Shown here piece after piece: positions 1-6,727 of a DNA stretch of 22,164 bases (position 1 is the first letter of the stretch; each line of letters opens with the position of its first letter). The notes under the pieces were generated by a model. The model saw nothing but the letters and a program-made list of their open reading frames with translations, was not told where the DNA came from and made no database searches. Source of the stretch: JBFAPK01 sp040676675 (GTDB lineage Bacteria; Actinomycetota; Actinomycetes; Mycobacteriales; Micromonosporaceae); assembly GCF_040676675.1 (NCBI RefSeq), contig NZ_JBFAPK010000066.1:1-22164 (forward strand). The letters are read 5' to 3'. Made by a program: the position numbers and the translations under genes.

Positions 1-43
1 CCAACCAATCCTGTTACACTCCCTCTCGTTTTCTTTATTTTCC

Positions 44-92
44 GCCCCCGCGCGGGGGCCGGTCTCGGGGGGTGCCGGCCCGGCGCCGGGCC
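44..92 (-). terminator. Two GC palindromes downstream of the PPOX gene
   Basis: Two perfect palindromes, gcccccgcgcgggggc (44-59) and ggcccggcgccgggcc (77-92), lie just past the stop of the minus-strand gene ending at 119. They may form terminator hairpins for that gene, but without a separate loop or a clear T tract, so this is inferred from position. The first 43 bases are unusually AT/pyrimidine-rich for this genome. I see no gene in 1-118. Confidence 0.35.
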
Positions 93-118
93 GCCACACA
101 CCCACGGGTACCGGCTGC

Positions 119-502
119 TCAGCTGACCCCGACGGTCTGCCGTTCGGGCTCGATCACGGCCACCACGCGCTCCTGTTCCCGGGAGTAGGGCACCCCGATG
201 TACTTCGTGGACAACTGGTCGACGATCTGCCACGCCGCGTCGCCGTCGAGCCATTCGACCACCCGCCCGCGGATCACGACGGGTTCGAACGGGTTGTCGG
301 CCGGCGCGATGGAGAGCGCCACCCGGGGGTCGCGGCGCAGGTTGCGGGCCTTGCGCGAGGCCGGCCCGGTGAGGAAGACGATCCGGTCGCCGTGGGTGCC
401 GACCCAGAGGGGAACGGCGTGGGGCGAGCCGTCCGGCAGGACGGTGGCGAGGTGGGCGATCGAGGTGCCGTCGAGTACGCGGCGTACGTCGGGGTCGAGC
501 AT
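119..502 (-). CDS. PPOX-class oxidoreductase (pyridoxamine 5'-phosphate oxidase-like, possibly F420-dependent)
   Basis: The product is 127 residues, the usual size for small actinobacterial split-barrel flavin/F420-binding proteins. It opens with a helix and a strand (HLATVLPDGSPHAVPLWVG), followed by the family-typical RKARNLRRDPRVALSI stretch and a C-terminal region around YIGVPY. These proteins usually bind FMN or F420 and carry out redox chemistry in the cytoplasm; the substrate cannot be told from sequence. The ATG at 502 is chosen because AAAGGA lies just upstream on the minus strand and homology begins there. The open frame continues upstream, but that part is repetitive Arg/Gly/Pro text and shadows the neighbouring gene. 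It lies 89 bp downstream of the DHFR-like gene on the same strand and is probably co-transcribed with it. Confidence 0.85.
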   Translation of the reverse strand: MLDPDVRRVLDGTSIAHLATVLPDGSPHAVPLWVGTHGDRIVFLTGPASRKARNLRRDPRVALSIAPADNPFEPVVIRGRVVEWLDGDAAWQIVDQLSTKYIGVPYSREQERVVAVIEPERQTVGVS

Positions 503-591
503 GTCTTTTCCTTTCGGCGGGTCGTCGGCTCGGCGGGGTTGCCGGCCCGGCGGGATCGTCAACTCGGCGGGGTGGCCGGGGCTGGCGAGGA

Positions 592-1188
592 TCAGCGGAG
601 CACCTCGTAGTGGAGGTGGGTCACGCCCGGCGCCGGGACGGCCTCGACGAGGCGGAGCCGCACGTGCTCCGGGAGCGACTGGAAGAAGGGCCGACCGCCG
701 CCGAGCAGGATCGGCACCTGGTGCAGGATCACCTCGTCGACGAGGCCCGCCGCCAGGGCGGCGGTGGTGACGCCCCCGCCCATGAGGGCGACGTCCCTGT
801 CGCCGGCGGCGGCCCGCGCGGCCGCGACCGCGTCCTCGATTCCGGTGGTGATCAGCGTCTGCCGGTCGTCGCCCATGCCGGGCACCGGCCGGTGGCTGAG
901 CACGAACAGCGGCGCCTCCGGGTGCGGGGTCCCGCCGTTGATCCACCCGGAGTCGTCGTAGGTGTTGCGGCCGGCCAGGCTGGCGCCGACGCGGCCGGCG
1001 AGGGCGTCGAAGACCCGGGCGCTGGGCGCGCTCAACCGGAACCCGTCGAAGACCTGGCTGGGCGTGTCGCCGTCGAAGTACCAGTCGAACAGCATCGACG
1101 CGTCGCCGAGCCCGCGCCCGGCGCCGGGGTTACGACCGGTGATGTATCCGTCGACCGAGACCGACAGCCCGACGATCACTCTGCTCAT
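592..1188 (-). CDS. Dihydrofolate reductase family protein (RibD C-terminal domain)
   Basis: The protein has 198 residues and the full RibD_C/DHFR-like fold signature. SVSVDGYITG is at the N terminus, GRNTYDDSGW near residue 90, the glycine-rich nucleotide-binding segment MGGGVTTAALAAGLVDEV near 135-155, and HQVPILLGGGRPFF after it. Stand-alone members are NADPH-dependent reductases of unknown substrate and are often annotated as deaminase/reductase. The ATG at 1188 matches the conserved N-terminal strand. The gene is divergent from the HxlR-family regulator at 1279 and is followed by the PPOX gene, so an HxlR-controlled redox pair is a reasonable inference. True folate-reducing activity is unlikely to be its job. 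Confidence 0.88.
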   Translation of the reverse strand: MSRVIVGLSVSVDGYITGRNPGAGRGLGDASMLFDWYFDGDTPSQVFDGFRLSAPSARVFDALAGRVGASLAGRNTYDDSGWINGGTPHPEAPLFVLSHRPVPGMGDDRQTLITTGIEDAVAAARAAAGDRDVALMGGGVTTAALAAGLVDEVILHQVPILLGGGRPFFQSLPEHVRLRLVEAVPAPGVTHLHYEVLR

Positions 1189-1205
1189 GCCCGTACCCCG
1201 TCCTT

Positions 1206-1272
1206 AGTTCCTTCAAGAGACTCCATGACCGTAGCAGTCTAAGTTCCTTAAGGGAACCCCGACTGCTAGACT
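1206..1272. promoter_or_regulatory. Divergent promoter with repeated HxlR-type operator
   Basis: The 90-bp gap between the divergent genes holds the motif gttccttcaag (from 1207) and again gttccttaagggaac (1243-1257). The second copy is an inverted repeat with arms gttcc and ggaac. A -10-like TAGACT at 1267-1272 sits 6 bp before the ATG at 1279, so the regulator mRNA is probably leaderless. The 1243 motif covers its -35 region. Binding by the neighbouring HxlR protein is inferred from position and symmetry. Confidence 0.55.
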
Positions 1273-1278
1273 GATCCC

Positions 1279-1731
1279 ATGCAGCGCACGAACTTCGCCG
1301 AAATGGCCTGCTCGATCGCCCGTACGCTGGACGTGATCGGCGAACCCTGGTCGCCGCTAGTCCTGCGGGACGTGTACGCCGGGTTCACCCGGTTCGAGCA
1401 GATCCAGGCGGACCTCGGCATCTCGCGCAAGGTCCTGACCGAGCGGCTGAACCACCTCGTCGCGCACGGGGTGCTCGAACGCCGGCCCTACGACCAGCGA
1501 CCCCGGTTCGAGTACGTCCTGACCGAGAAGGGCGCCGAACTCGTCGACCTGTTGATGGTGATGGTCGGCTGGGGCGACAGGTGGCTCGCCGGTGCGGCCG
1601 GCCCGCCGGTGCTGTACCGCCACCACGCCTGTGGCGAGGTCAGCCACGTCGATCTGCGCTGCGCCCACTGCGGCGAGCCGATGCACGCCCGCGACGTGGA
1701 CCTGCTACCCGGGCCGGGCGCGGCCCGGTGA
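1279..1731 (+). CDS. HxlR-family winged-helix transcriptional regulator
   Basis: The 150-residue protein has the HxlR winged-helix core at about residues 10-95. It begins CSIARTLDVIGEPWSPLVLR, and the recognition region LGISRKVLTERLNHLV leads into the wing (LERRPYDQRPRFEYVLTEKG). Cys11 sits in the position used as a redox sensor in some HxlR proteins. The C-terminal tail has HHACGE and CAHCGEPMH, which could form a small zinc ribbon. The ATG at 1279 has no ribosome-binding site, but a TAGACT -10 box lies immediately upstream, which fits leaderless translation. It probably controls its own promoter and the divergent DHFR-like/PPOX pair. The effector is unknown; a thiol-reactive or electrophilic signal is speculative. 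Confidence 0.88.
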   Translation: MQRTNFAEMACSIARTLDVIGEPWSPLVLRDVYAGFTRFEQIQADLGISRKVLTERLNHLVAHGVLERRPYDQRPRFEYVLTEKGAELVDLLMVMVGWGDRWLAGAAGPPVLYRHHACGEVSHVDLRCAHCGEPMHARDVDLLPGPGAAR

Positions 1732-1825
1732 AGCGGTCGCCGCCTACCGTGGATCATCCGGCGCGGGCCGTCGACGGAGACAACCCTGCGCTCGCCAGTC
1801 ACCTCAACGGTGTGTCTGACCTGAG

Positions 1826-1843
1826 GCTGACCCTAGGGTCAGC
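1826..1843. terminator. 18-bp perfect palindrome between converging genes
   Basis: gctgaccctagggtcagc is a perfect palindrome overlapping the stop codon of the minus-strand MFS gene, about 95 bp past the end of the HxlR gene. Its position between convergent genes suggests a bidirectional terminator. It has no spacer loop and no T tract, so a protein-binding site is equally possible. The rest of the gap (1732-1825) shows nothing I can name. Confidence 0.35.
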
Positions 1844-3239
1844 TCCGACGTTCGGCGAGGGTGAGCCAGGCCGCGCTGGCGAGACCCAGGATCGAGGCGA
1901 CGGTGAGCCACGAGAAGGCGGTCTGGAAGGCCGCGTTTACTCCGCCGGGCAGTTCGTGGGCGAGCACGACGGTGAGAGCGGCGCCGCCGAGTGCCCCGCC
2001 GACCCGTTGCAGGATGTTGACCTGGGTGGTGGCGTCTGGAAGCTGTTGTGGGGTGACTGCCTGGTAGGCGGAGATTCCCGGCGGCACGACCGCGACCGCG
2101 AGGGCCATGCCGCGCAGTAGCAGCAGGGCGAGCACCAGTGGTTCGGGCAGGTTGGTGCCGGCGATCGCGAACGGCGCGGTGGTGGCGGCTGCGGCGAGCA
2201 TGCCGTACAGGCTCACCACGCCGCCGCCGAACCGGTCAACGAGCCGCCCGCTGAGGGGTAGTAGCAGGGCGGTGCCGAGGCCGAGTGGTATCAGTGTCAG
2301 GCCGGTCCCGATCACGCTGGTGTTTCGGCCGATCTGGAAGTACAGCGGGAACAGCAGCGTCGCGCCGAACATGATGGCGCCGGTGACCGCGGTGGTCACG
2401 GTCGCTGCGGCGTACGCGCGGCTGGCGAACAGCCGTAGGTTGAGTATCGGGTGGGCGGCGCGGCGGGTGTGCCCGGCGAACGCGGCGAGCGCGACGAGCC
2501 CCACCAGCACGGGGGCAAGTGTCTCGGGTGCCGCGATGCTGCCCCGCTCGCCCGCCACGGTGAGGCCGTAAACCAGCAGCGGGACGCCGACACTGACCAG
2601 CAGCAGGCCCGGCCAGTCCAGGCGGCCGGGACGGTCGTCCGTCCGGTCGCGCGGCACGTACCGCCAGCCCAGCCAGAGCCCGAGTCCGCCGAGCGGCAGG
2701 TTCACCAGGAACAGCCAGGGCCAGGATCCGGCGTGCACGATCAGTCCACCGAGCACCGGGCCGAGCACCGGCCCCAGGGTCACGGCGATACCGAGGGTGG
2801 CCATGACCCGGCCCAGGCGGTGCGGGCCGACCGCCTGGCCGAGCACGGTCTGCCCGGCAGGCACCAGCACTCCGGCGCTGAGCCCCTGGAGCACCCGTGC
2901 CGCGACCAGCCACCACACGTTGTCGGCGAGGGCACACAGTGCGGACGCCACGGCGAAGGCGGCCAGTGAGGCCATCCACACCCGGCCGACACCGAAGCGG
3001 CGTCCAAGCCATCCGCTGGCGGGCAGCGACACGCCGAGAGCGATGAGGTATCCGTTGGCGACCCACTGAGCTTCGCCGAGGCCGGCGCCCAGGTCGGTGG
3101 CGATGGTGTCGAGGCCGACGTTGACGATCGACGTGTCGAGTTGGCCGATGAACGCGCCGAACGCTATTACCAGGGCGAGTCGCCACACCTGCCAGGGGAT
3201 CGCCTCGTCGCGTGCGGAGGCGCGCACCTGTGTGGTCAC
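1839..3239 (-). CDS. DHA2-type MFS drug exporter (EmrB/QacA-like, 14 TM)
   Basis: This is a 466-residue integral membrane protein with about 14 hydrophobic segments. The DHA2 signature GQLDTSIVNVGLDTIATDL lies in the first TM region (residues 30-50). Motif A is GWLGRRFGVGRVW (about 75-87), and the antiporter motif C is TLGPVLGPVLGG in TM5. Family members export drugs or hydrophobic metabolites in exchange for protons. The GTG start at 3239 overlaps the stop of the upstream FMN reductase by four bases (GTGA), indicating translational coupling. The frame continues far upstream without a stop, but that part lies across the reductase gene. With the divergent TetR regulator it forms a reductase/exporter/repressor cassette typical of inducible resistance. 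The substrate is not predictable. Confidence 0.92.
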   Translation of the reverse strand: MTTQVRASARDEAIPWQVWRLALVIAFGAFIGQLDTSIVNVGLDTIATDLGAGLGEAQWVANGYLIALGVSLPASGWLGRRFGVGRVWMASLAAFAVASALCALADNVWWLVAARVLQGLSAGVLVPAGQTVLGQAVGPHRLGRVMATLGIAVTLGPVLGPVLGGLIVHAGSWPWLFLVNLPLGGLGLWLGWRYVPRDRTDDRPGRLDWPGLLLVSVGVPLLVYGLTVAGERGSIAAPETLAPVLVGLVALAAFAGHTRRAAHPILNLRLFASRAYAAATVTTAVTGAIMFGATLLFPLYFQIGRNTSVIGTGLTLIPLGLGTALLLPLSGRLVDRFGGGVVSLYGMLAAAATTAPFAIAGTNLPEPLVLALLLLRGMALAVAVVPPGISAYQAVTPQQLPDATTQVNILQRVGGALGGAALTVVLAHELPGGVNAAFQTAFSWLTVASILGLASAAWLTLAERRS

Positions 3240-3817
3240 TGGACGTCCTGCCCACGGCGGACGGTCCGCAGCGCGCGGCTCCAGGTGGTGAGCTGGTCGA
3301 GCAGGACATCCAGTTCGCGGTCCCGGTGGGGTAGGGGCCTGAAGGTGTCGCCGTCGAAGTCGGCGGACAACGACAAGGCCACCTGCGCCCGCACGTCGGC
3401 GATCCGCAGCTCGCTCATCACGACTCGCAGGTGCTCGACCGCTCGGGTGCCGGCTGCGTCGATGCCGTAGCTGACGAAACCCGCGGCCTTGTCGTGCCAC
3501 TCCCCGTACAGGTAGTCGATCGCGTTCTTCAGTGGTCCGGGGATGGAGCGGTTGTATTCGGGCGTCACGAAGACGTACCCGTCGAAGGACGCGATGGTTT
3601 CCGACCACGCCTTGGTGTGCGGCCGTTCGTAGCGACCGTAGGCCGCGGGCAGCGGTTCGTCGAGTACCGGTAGCTGGTGCGCGGCGACGTCGACAAGCTC
3701 GACAGCGATGCCGTCCCGTCGGCGGGCGCGGCGGTGGACCCACCGCCCGACGGCCTCGGCCTTGCGGCCTGGTCGGACGCTGCCGAGGATGACCGCGAGC
3801 CGGAGCGCCTGAGCCAT
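3236..3817 (-). CDS. NADPH-dependent FMN reductase
   Basis: The 193-residue flavodoxin-fold protein has the phosphate-binding loop GSVRPGRKAEAV at residues 12-23 and the diagnostic motif PEYNRSIPGPLKNAIDYLYG around 86-105. These define the NADPH-dependent FMN reductase family (azoreductase/quinone reductase-like), which supplies reduced flavin or reduces quinones and azo compounds in the cytoplasm. The ATG at 3817 follows GGAGG at 5-nt spacing on the minus strand. Frame further upstream runs into the divergent promoter and has no family similarity. Its stop overlaps the MFS start, so the two are one operon. The divergent TetR gene starts 73 bp away and is the likely repressor. Confidence 0.92.
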   Translation of the reverse strand: MAQALRLAVILGSVRPGRKAEAVGRWVHRRARRRDGIAVELVDVAAHQLPVLDEPLPAAYGRYERPHTKAWSETIASFDGYVFVTPEYNRSIPGPLKNAIDYLYGEWHDKAAGFVSYGIDAAGTRAVEHLRVVMSELRIADVRAQVALSLSADFDGDTFRPLPHRDRELDVLLDQLTTWSRALRTVRRGQDVQ

Positions 3818-3890
3818 GGATGCCTCCCACTGATGTAAAGTAAAACGTGTACGGCAGAAATTATCGCACGCTTGTCCGCAGAGGGAGAAC
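3818..3890. promoter_or_regulatory. Divergent promoter of FMN-reductase/MFS operon and tetR
   Basis: This 73-bp gap has a short AT-rich core (tgatgtaaagtaaaac at 3831-3846 and aaattatc at 3858-3865), which stands out in this GC-rich genome and is where both promoters and a TetR operator would be expected. A CGTG...CACG inverted pair (3846-3849 and 3867-3870) brackets it, but I see no strong long palindrome. AGGGAG at 3882-3887 is the tetR ribosome-binding site. Promoter boxes cannot be placed with confidence. Confidence 0.45.
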
Positions 3891-4532
3891 ATGTCGGAGA
3901 CGTCACAGCGGATCGCCGGCCGCGGGCGGCCCAGCAAACACGACGCCATCGTCCACGCGGCCCGTGCGGTCTTCGGCCGCGACGGGTACGCGCGCACGAC
4001 GATGGACGCCATCGCCCGGGAGGCCGCCGTTTCCACGCGTACCCTCTACAAGCACTTCAGCAGCAAGGAGGAACTGTTCTCCTTCGTGCTGCAGCAGAGC
4101 GCCACCCGCGTCGCCGACGCGTTCTGCGAGTACGTGGCGGCGGGGCTGCACGGCGCAACCGGACTGGAAGACCAGTTGATCGCCATCGGCCGGGCGCTGG
4201 TAGCTCACCGGCTCGACTTCCCAGACCACTTTGCGCTGGTCCAGCAGATCAACGCCGAGGGGCGACACTTTCCACGCCCCCTGCTCGACGCCTGGCAGCA
4301 GGCCGGCCCGCTACGCGTCCAGGCCGAAGTCGCCCGCCGCCTCCAGGCGCTCGTCGACCAGGGTGAGCTGCGCGCCGCCAACCCGAGCCGCATGGCCCTG
4401 CATCTCACCGCGTTGGCCACGGTCGAAAGCACGAACGCCGCCGTCGAGCGTCCCCTCACCGATGACGAGATCACGATGATGATCAGCGAAGGAGTACGCG
4501 GCTTCCTGTACGGCTACCAAACGCTGGCCTGA
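3891..4532 (+). CDS. TetR/AcrR-family transcriptional repressor
   Basis: The 213-residue protein has a clear TetR DNA-binding domain at about residues 17-63. Helix 1 contains AIVHAARAVFGRDGYARTTM, the helix-turn-helix is IAREAAVSTRTLYKHF, and the family-typical SSKEELF follows. The ligand-binding half, with DQLIAIGRALVAHRLDFPDH near residue 95, resembles the AefR-like C-terminal type. The ATG at 3891 has AGGGAG three bases upstream. It is divergent from the FMN reductase/MFS exporter operon, so it most likely represses that operon and is released by the exporter substrate or a related compound. The ligand is unknown. Confidence 0.92.
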   Translation: MSETSQRIAGRGRPSKHDAIVHAARAVFGRDGYARTTMDAIAREAAVSTRTLYKHFSSKEELFSFVLQQSATRVADAFCEYVAAGLHGATGLEDQLIAIGRALVAHRLDFPDHFALVQQINAEGRHFPRPLLDAWQQAGPLRVQAEVARRLQALVDQGELRAANPSRMALHLTALATVESTNAAVERPLTDDEITMMISEGVRGFLYGYQTLA

Positions 4533-4537
4533 CGCGT

Positions 4538-4572
4538 GGCGGATGCCGACCGGCCACCTCCGCTCATCCGCC
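4538..4572 (+). terminator. Inverted repeat after tetR
   Basis: ggcggatg (4538-4545) and catccgcc (4565-4572) are perfectly complementary across a 19-base loop, starting 6 bp after the tetR stop. There is no T tract. It could be a U-less actinobacterial terminator; this is inferred from position. Confidence 0.4.
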
Positions 4573-4607
4573 TACGACCGGCGAAACCGTCACGATCGCG
4601 GACACGA

Positions 4608-4647
4608 ACGAGCCCCGACAGGCCAGATCAGGCTTGTCGGGGCTCGT
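4608..4647. terminator. Strong 17-bp hairpin between tetR and tRNA-Arg
   Basis: acgagccccgacaggcc (4608-4624) pairs with ggcttgtcggggctcgt (4631-4647), with one G-T wobble and a 6-base loop agatca. It lies 31 bp beyond the 3' end of the minus-strand tRNA and about 75 bp after the tetR stop, so it can end transcripts from both sides. No T tract is present on either strand, which is common for actinobacterial terminators. Confidence 0.75.
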
Positions 4648-4678
4648 CGTGCGCTTGGTACTGAACGGTTCTGTGACG

Positions 4679-4750
4679 TGCCCCCGGCAGGATTCGAACC
4701 TGCGCCCCCGCCTCCGGAGGGCGGTGCTCTATCCCCTGAGCTACGGGGGC
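4679..4750 (-). tRNA. tRNA-Arg (anticodon CCG)
   Basis: The minus strand folds into a complete 72-nt cloverleaf. The acceptor stem is gcccccg/cgggggc, the D stem is gctc/gagc, and the anticodon stem is ccgcc/ggcgg with loop ctCCGga. The T stem gcagg/cctgc encloses ttcgaat. The discriminator base is A and the 3' CCA is not encoded. It reads the CGG codon, a common Arg codon in high-GC genomes. The gene lies about 2.9 kb from argS, whose product charges it. A strong hairpin follows downstream at 4608-4647. Confidence 0.97.
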
Positions 4751-4764
4751 TCAGCGACTCAGGA

Positions 4765-4770
4765 ACTGTA
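4765..4770 (-). promoter_or_regulatory. Possible -10 box of the tRNA-Arg gene
   Basis: On the minus strand TACAGT lies 14 bases upstream of the mature tRNA 5' end, a suitable -10 position for a short 5' leader. No convincing -35 box was found, so this rests on one hexamer. The stretch 4771-4931 otherwise shows no feature. Confidence 0.3.
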
Positions 4771-4931
4771 GCAGGAGTGCCGCCCCGAAGCCGAACCGGT
4801 ATCCCCCCGGCCGTCCGGTGTCGCGGCGAATCGCGTGGCCGGCGGAGCCTCGCGTGCCACCGGGCGGCCCGGGGCGGCCGGGCCAGGGCCGCGGCGCGGG
4901 CGGGTCTGGTCGCCCCGGGCCGGGGTGCCGG

Positions 4932-5621
4932 TCAGGCGCCGCGACCGCAGCTCGGCAGCGGGTGCAGCACGATGCGCGGCGGCAGTCGGCGGGGCCAGGC
5001 GGCGCTGGGCCAGGAGCCGTCCACGATCACGTGGGCGGTACGCCCGTCGGCGCCGCTGAGCCGCAGCAGGAACTCGCGGGGCAGGGGCGGGTCCACCGAC
5101 GGCGTGGCGATCGTGAACCGTACCCGGCCGCGGGCGGAGACGGCGGAGAGCACGTCCGCCGCCGGTACGACCCCGTGCAGGCGGGTACGGCCGATCCAGT
5201 AGACCTCGGCGCGGTGCTCCTGGGCCGATTTCGTGATCGTCGGGTACTCCTGCTCCATCCACCGGTCGACCGCGTCCACGCAGAGCCCGCAGGCCCGCTC
5301 CCGTGGTTCGCGTTCCCGCAGCCCCCAGGCCGTCATGTACGCCCCGACGTCGGCCGCCTCCAGCGCGAGCTGGTACCGCCGCTCGATCATCGCGGCGAGG
5401 CTCTGCCGGGTCCAGAGCTCGTCCTCCAGGCCGTACTCGTCCGGATAGCGCCCCCGGAGTACGTCGATCAGCTCCAGCTCCTGGTCGCGGCTGAGCGCCT
5501 GCTGCCGCCCGCCGGAGCGCTGTCCGCGACGGGCGGCAGCCACCGCCCCGTCACCGCCGATGGTGTGGCGCCGGCACCAGCTGGTCACCGAGCGCCGCGC
5601 GTCTCTCAGTGCAACCCCCAC
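4932..5621 (-). CDS. Degenerate IS630-transposase-like helix-turn-helix protein
   Basis: The 229-residue protein follows the IS630 transposase layout but is incomplete. Residues 1-30 (ALRDARRSVTSWCRRHTIGG) match the recognition helix of the N-terminal HTH. Residues about 40-100 match the winged-helix domain. ITKSAQEHRAEVYW and SAVSARGRVRFTIA are typical of the catalytic core. The first catalytic Asp, normally in a DE(T/A)G motif after the YW, is replaced by IGRTRL. The second (VIVDGS) is kept. The protein ends at IVLHPLPSCGRGA, before the third acidic residue in the usual LNPDE. It should therefore be inactive as a transposase. The start is GTG at 5621 with no visible ribosome-binding site. 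A stop at 5643-5645 prevents a full first HTH helix. It could be a domesticated DNA-binding protein or a decaying remnant. Confidence 0.65.
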   Translation of the reverse strand: MGVALRDARRSVTSWCRRHTIGGDGAVAAARRGQRSGGRQQALSRDQELELIDVLRGRYPDEYGLEDELWTRQSLAAMIERRYQLALEAADVGAYMTAWGLREREPRERACGLCVDAVDRWMEQEYPTITKSAQEHRAEVYWIGRTRLHGVVPAADVLSAVSARGRVRFTIATPSVDPPLPREFLLRLSGADGRTAHVIVDGSWPSAAWPRRLPPRIVLHPLPSCGRGA

Positions 5622-5747
5622 GTCTACGACAACGAGCCCAGATCATGCCTGGTCGCGATATTCACGGAGAAAAAGTCCCCAAAGCGAACAGCCGCCCATA
5701 GTGCGCAAACCTCGCAGAAGCCGCGCCTGCGCGCCGGCCCACCTGCG

Positions 5748-5795
5748 GATCTTGGCGCGAGAAGGCCCCTCCAGGGGCCACTACGCGCCAAGATC
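5748..5795. repeat. 48-bp nested palindrome (GATCTTGGCGCG arms)
   Basis: gatcttggcgcg (5748-5759) and cgcgccaagatc (5784-5795) are perfect 12-bp inverted arms. Inside them ggcccct and aggggcc (5764-5779) form a second perfect hairpin. It lies in the 323-bp gene-free spacer 5622-5944, with no gene whose end it obviously terminates. The outer gatctTgg resembles the gatctAgg that opens the 64-bp repeats at 13377 and 17104, so it may belong to the same broad class of dispersed palindromes; that link is tentative. Confidence 0.75.
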
Positions 5796-5800
5796 TCGGC

Positions 5801-5873
5801 GGGGCCGAGCCGGGGCCGAGCCGGGGACCGAGCAGGACCGGGCAGGACCGGGCAGGGTGGGGCAGGGTGGGAC
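5801..5873 (+). repeat. Degenerate 10-11 bp tandem repeats, G-rich
   Basis: Seven consecutive units are visible: ggggccgagcc twice (5801-5822), ggggaccgagc, aggaccgggc twice (5834-5853), agggtggggc and agggtgggac. The last part (about 5850-5871) has several G runs of three or four and could form a G-quadruplex on the plus strand. No coding function is evident. Confidence 0.7.
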
Positions 5874-5891
5874 CCAGCCGGGCGGACCCTG

Positions 5892-5931
5892 AAAAGCAGG
5901 TAGGCCCGCCACTCGTGGCGGGCCTACCTGC
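5892..5931 (-). terminator. Intrinsic terminator of the DUF3105/DUF305 operon
   Basis: gcaggtaggcccgcca (5896-5911) and its exact complement (5916-5931) form a 16-bp perfect stem with loop ctcg. On the minus strand the stem is followed by TTTT (5892-5895 read in reverse), 14 bp beyond the stop of the DUF305 gene. This is a classic factor-independent terminator. Confidence 0.9.
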
Positions 5932-5944
5932 GGAGCGTGCGCGA

Positions 5945-6691
5945 TCAGCCGCCCAGGCGCTTCTGTGCGGCCTGGAGGTTGGCCAGATCGGTCTGCTGGG
6001 TGTTCTTCATGATCTTCGCCGTCTCGATGACGTCGTCGTCGTGTGTCTCCGCCAGTACCGCGTCGACCATGTGGATGCCGCCGAGGTGGTGGTTGATCAT
6101 GAGCTTGAGGAAGAGCCGGTCGACGTCGACCCCCTGTGCCGCGCGCAGCTGCGCCAACTGCTGCGGGGTGGCCATGCCGGGCATCAGCCCGTCCTTGACC
6201 AGGCCCGCCCCGTCGGGCATCCACGCCATCGGCGGCTGCGAGCTGTTCGGGCCGAGTCCCCAGGAGCGCAGCCACGCCTGCATGATGCCGATGTCGCCCT
6301 GCTGCCCGGTGGCGATGTCGCCGGCGATCTGGCGTACCTCGGGGTCGCTGGCGGCCCGGAACGCGATCATGCCCATCTCCACCGCCTGCGCGTGGTGGGT
6401 GGTCATGTCGCGGGCGAAGCCGGCCTCCACCGAGTCGTCGGCTGGCCGGGTGAAGTGCGGCGTGAGCAGGCCACCCGCGTACCCGAGCAGGAGCCCGACC
6501 AGGACGGCGAGCGCCAGGCCGAGCGTGCCGAACCGGCGCGCGGGCGAGGGATGCAGCTCGCCGTCGGCGGCCGGCGGTTCCCCACCGCCCGGCCCGGGAC
6601 CGTCGCCGGTCTCCGGGCCGTCGGTCTCCGGGCCGTCGTCCGCCGCCGGGAACTCGGCGGCGGTGGAGTCGGCGGCGGTGGGGGTGGCCAT
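5945..6691 (-). CDS. DUF305 membrane-anchored protein (possible metal binding)
   Basis: The 248-residue protein has an acidic, Pro/Gly-rich N-terminal tail (1-50), one membrane segment (about 54-76), then an extracytoplasmic helical DUF305 domain. The two diagnostic His pairs are present: DMTTHHAQAVEMGM (His99, His100) and MINHHLGGIHMVD (His201, His202). Met residues cluster nearby. DUF305 is a ferritin-like four-helix family, some members of which (for example cyanobacterial CopM) bind copper; a metal role here is inference. The ATG at 6691 is 36 bp downstream of the DUF3105 stop, so the two form an operon ended by the hairpin at 5892-5931. Confidence 0.9.
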   Translation of the reverse strand: MATPTAADSTAAEFPAADDGPETDGPETGDGPGPGGGEPPAADGELHPSPARRFGTLGLALAVLVGLLLGYAGGLLTPHFTRPADDSVEAGFARDMTTHHAQAVEMGMIAFRAASDPEVRQIAGDIATGQQGDIGIMQAWLRSWGLGPNSSQPPMAWMPDGAGLVKDGLMPGMATPQQLAQLRAAQGVDVDRLFLKLMINHHLGGIHMVDAVLAETHDDDVIETAKIMKNTQQTDLANLQAAQKRLGG

Positions 6692-6727
6692 CAGCTGCGG
6701 TTCCTTCCGATGCTCACGAGCCGGTCG

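Noticed and set aside
503..946. N-terminal extension of the PPOX gene up to 946 on the minus strand
   Set aside because: The extra residues are Arg/Gly/Pro-rich, lie across the DHFR-like gene, and precede a good ribosome-binding site and the family start at 502.
3240..3830. Upstream extension of the DHA2 MFS gene on the minus strand
   Set aside because: It overlaps the FMN reductase in another frame, has no transporter-like sequence, and a GTGA coupled start exists at 3239.
4543..5202. Plus-strand open frame through the tRNA-Arg gene
   Set aside because: It reads through the complement of a perfect tRNA cloverleaf and has no protein-like composition.
4932..5621. Functional IS630 insertion sequence
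   Set aside because: Two of three catalytic acidic positions are missing and no flanking terminal inverted repeats with TA duplication could be recognised.
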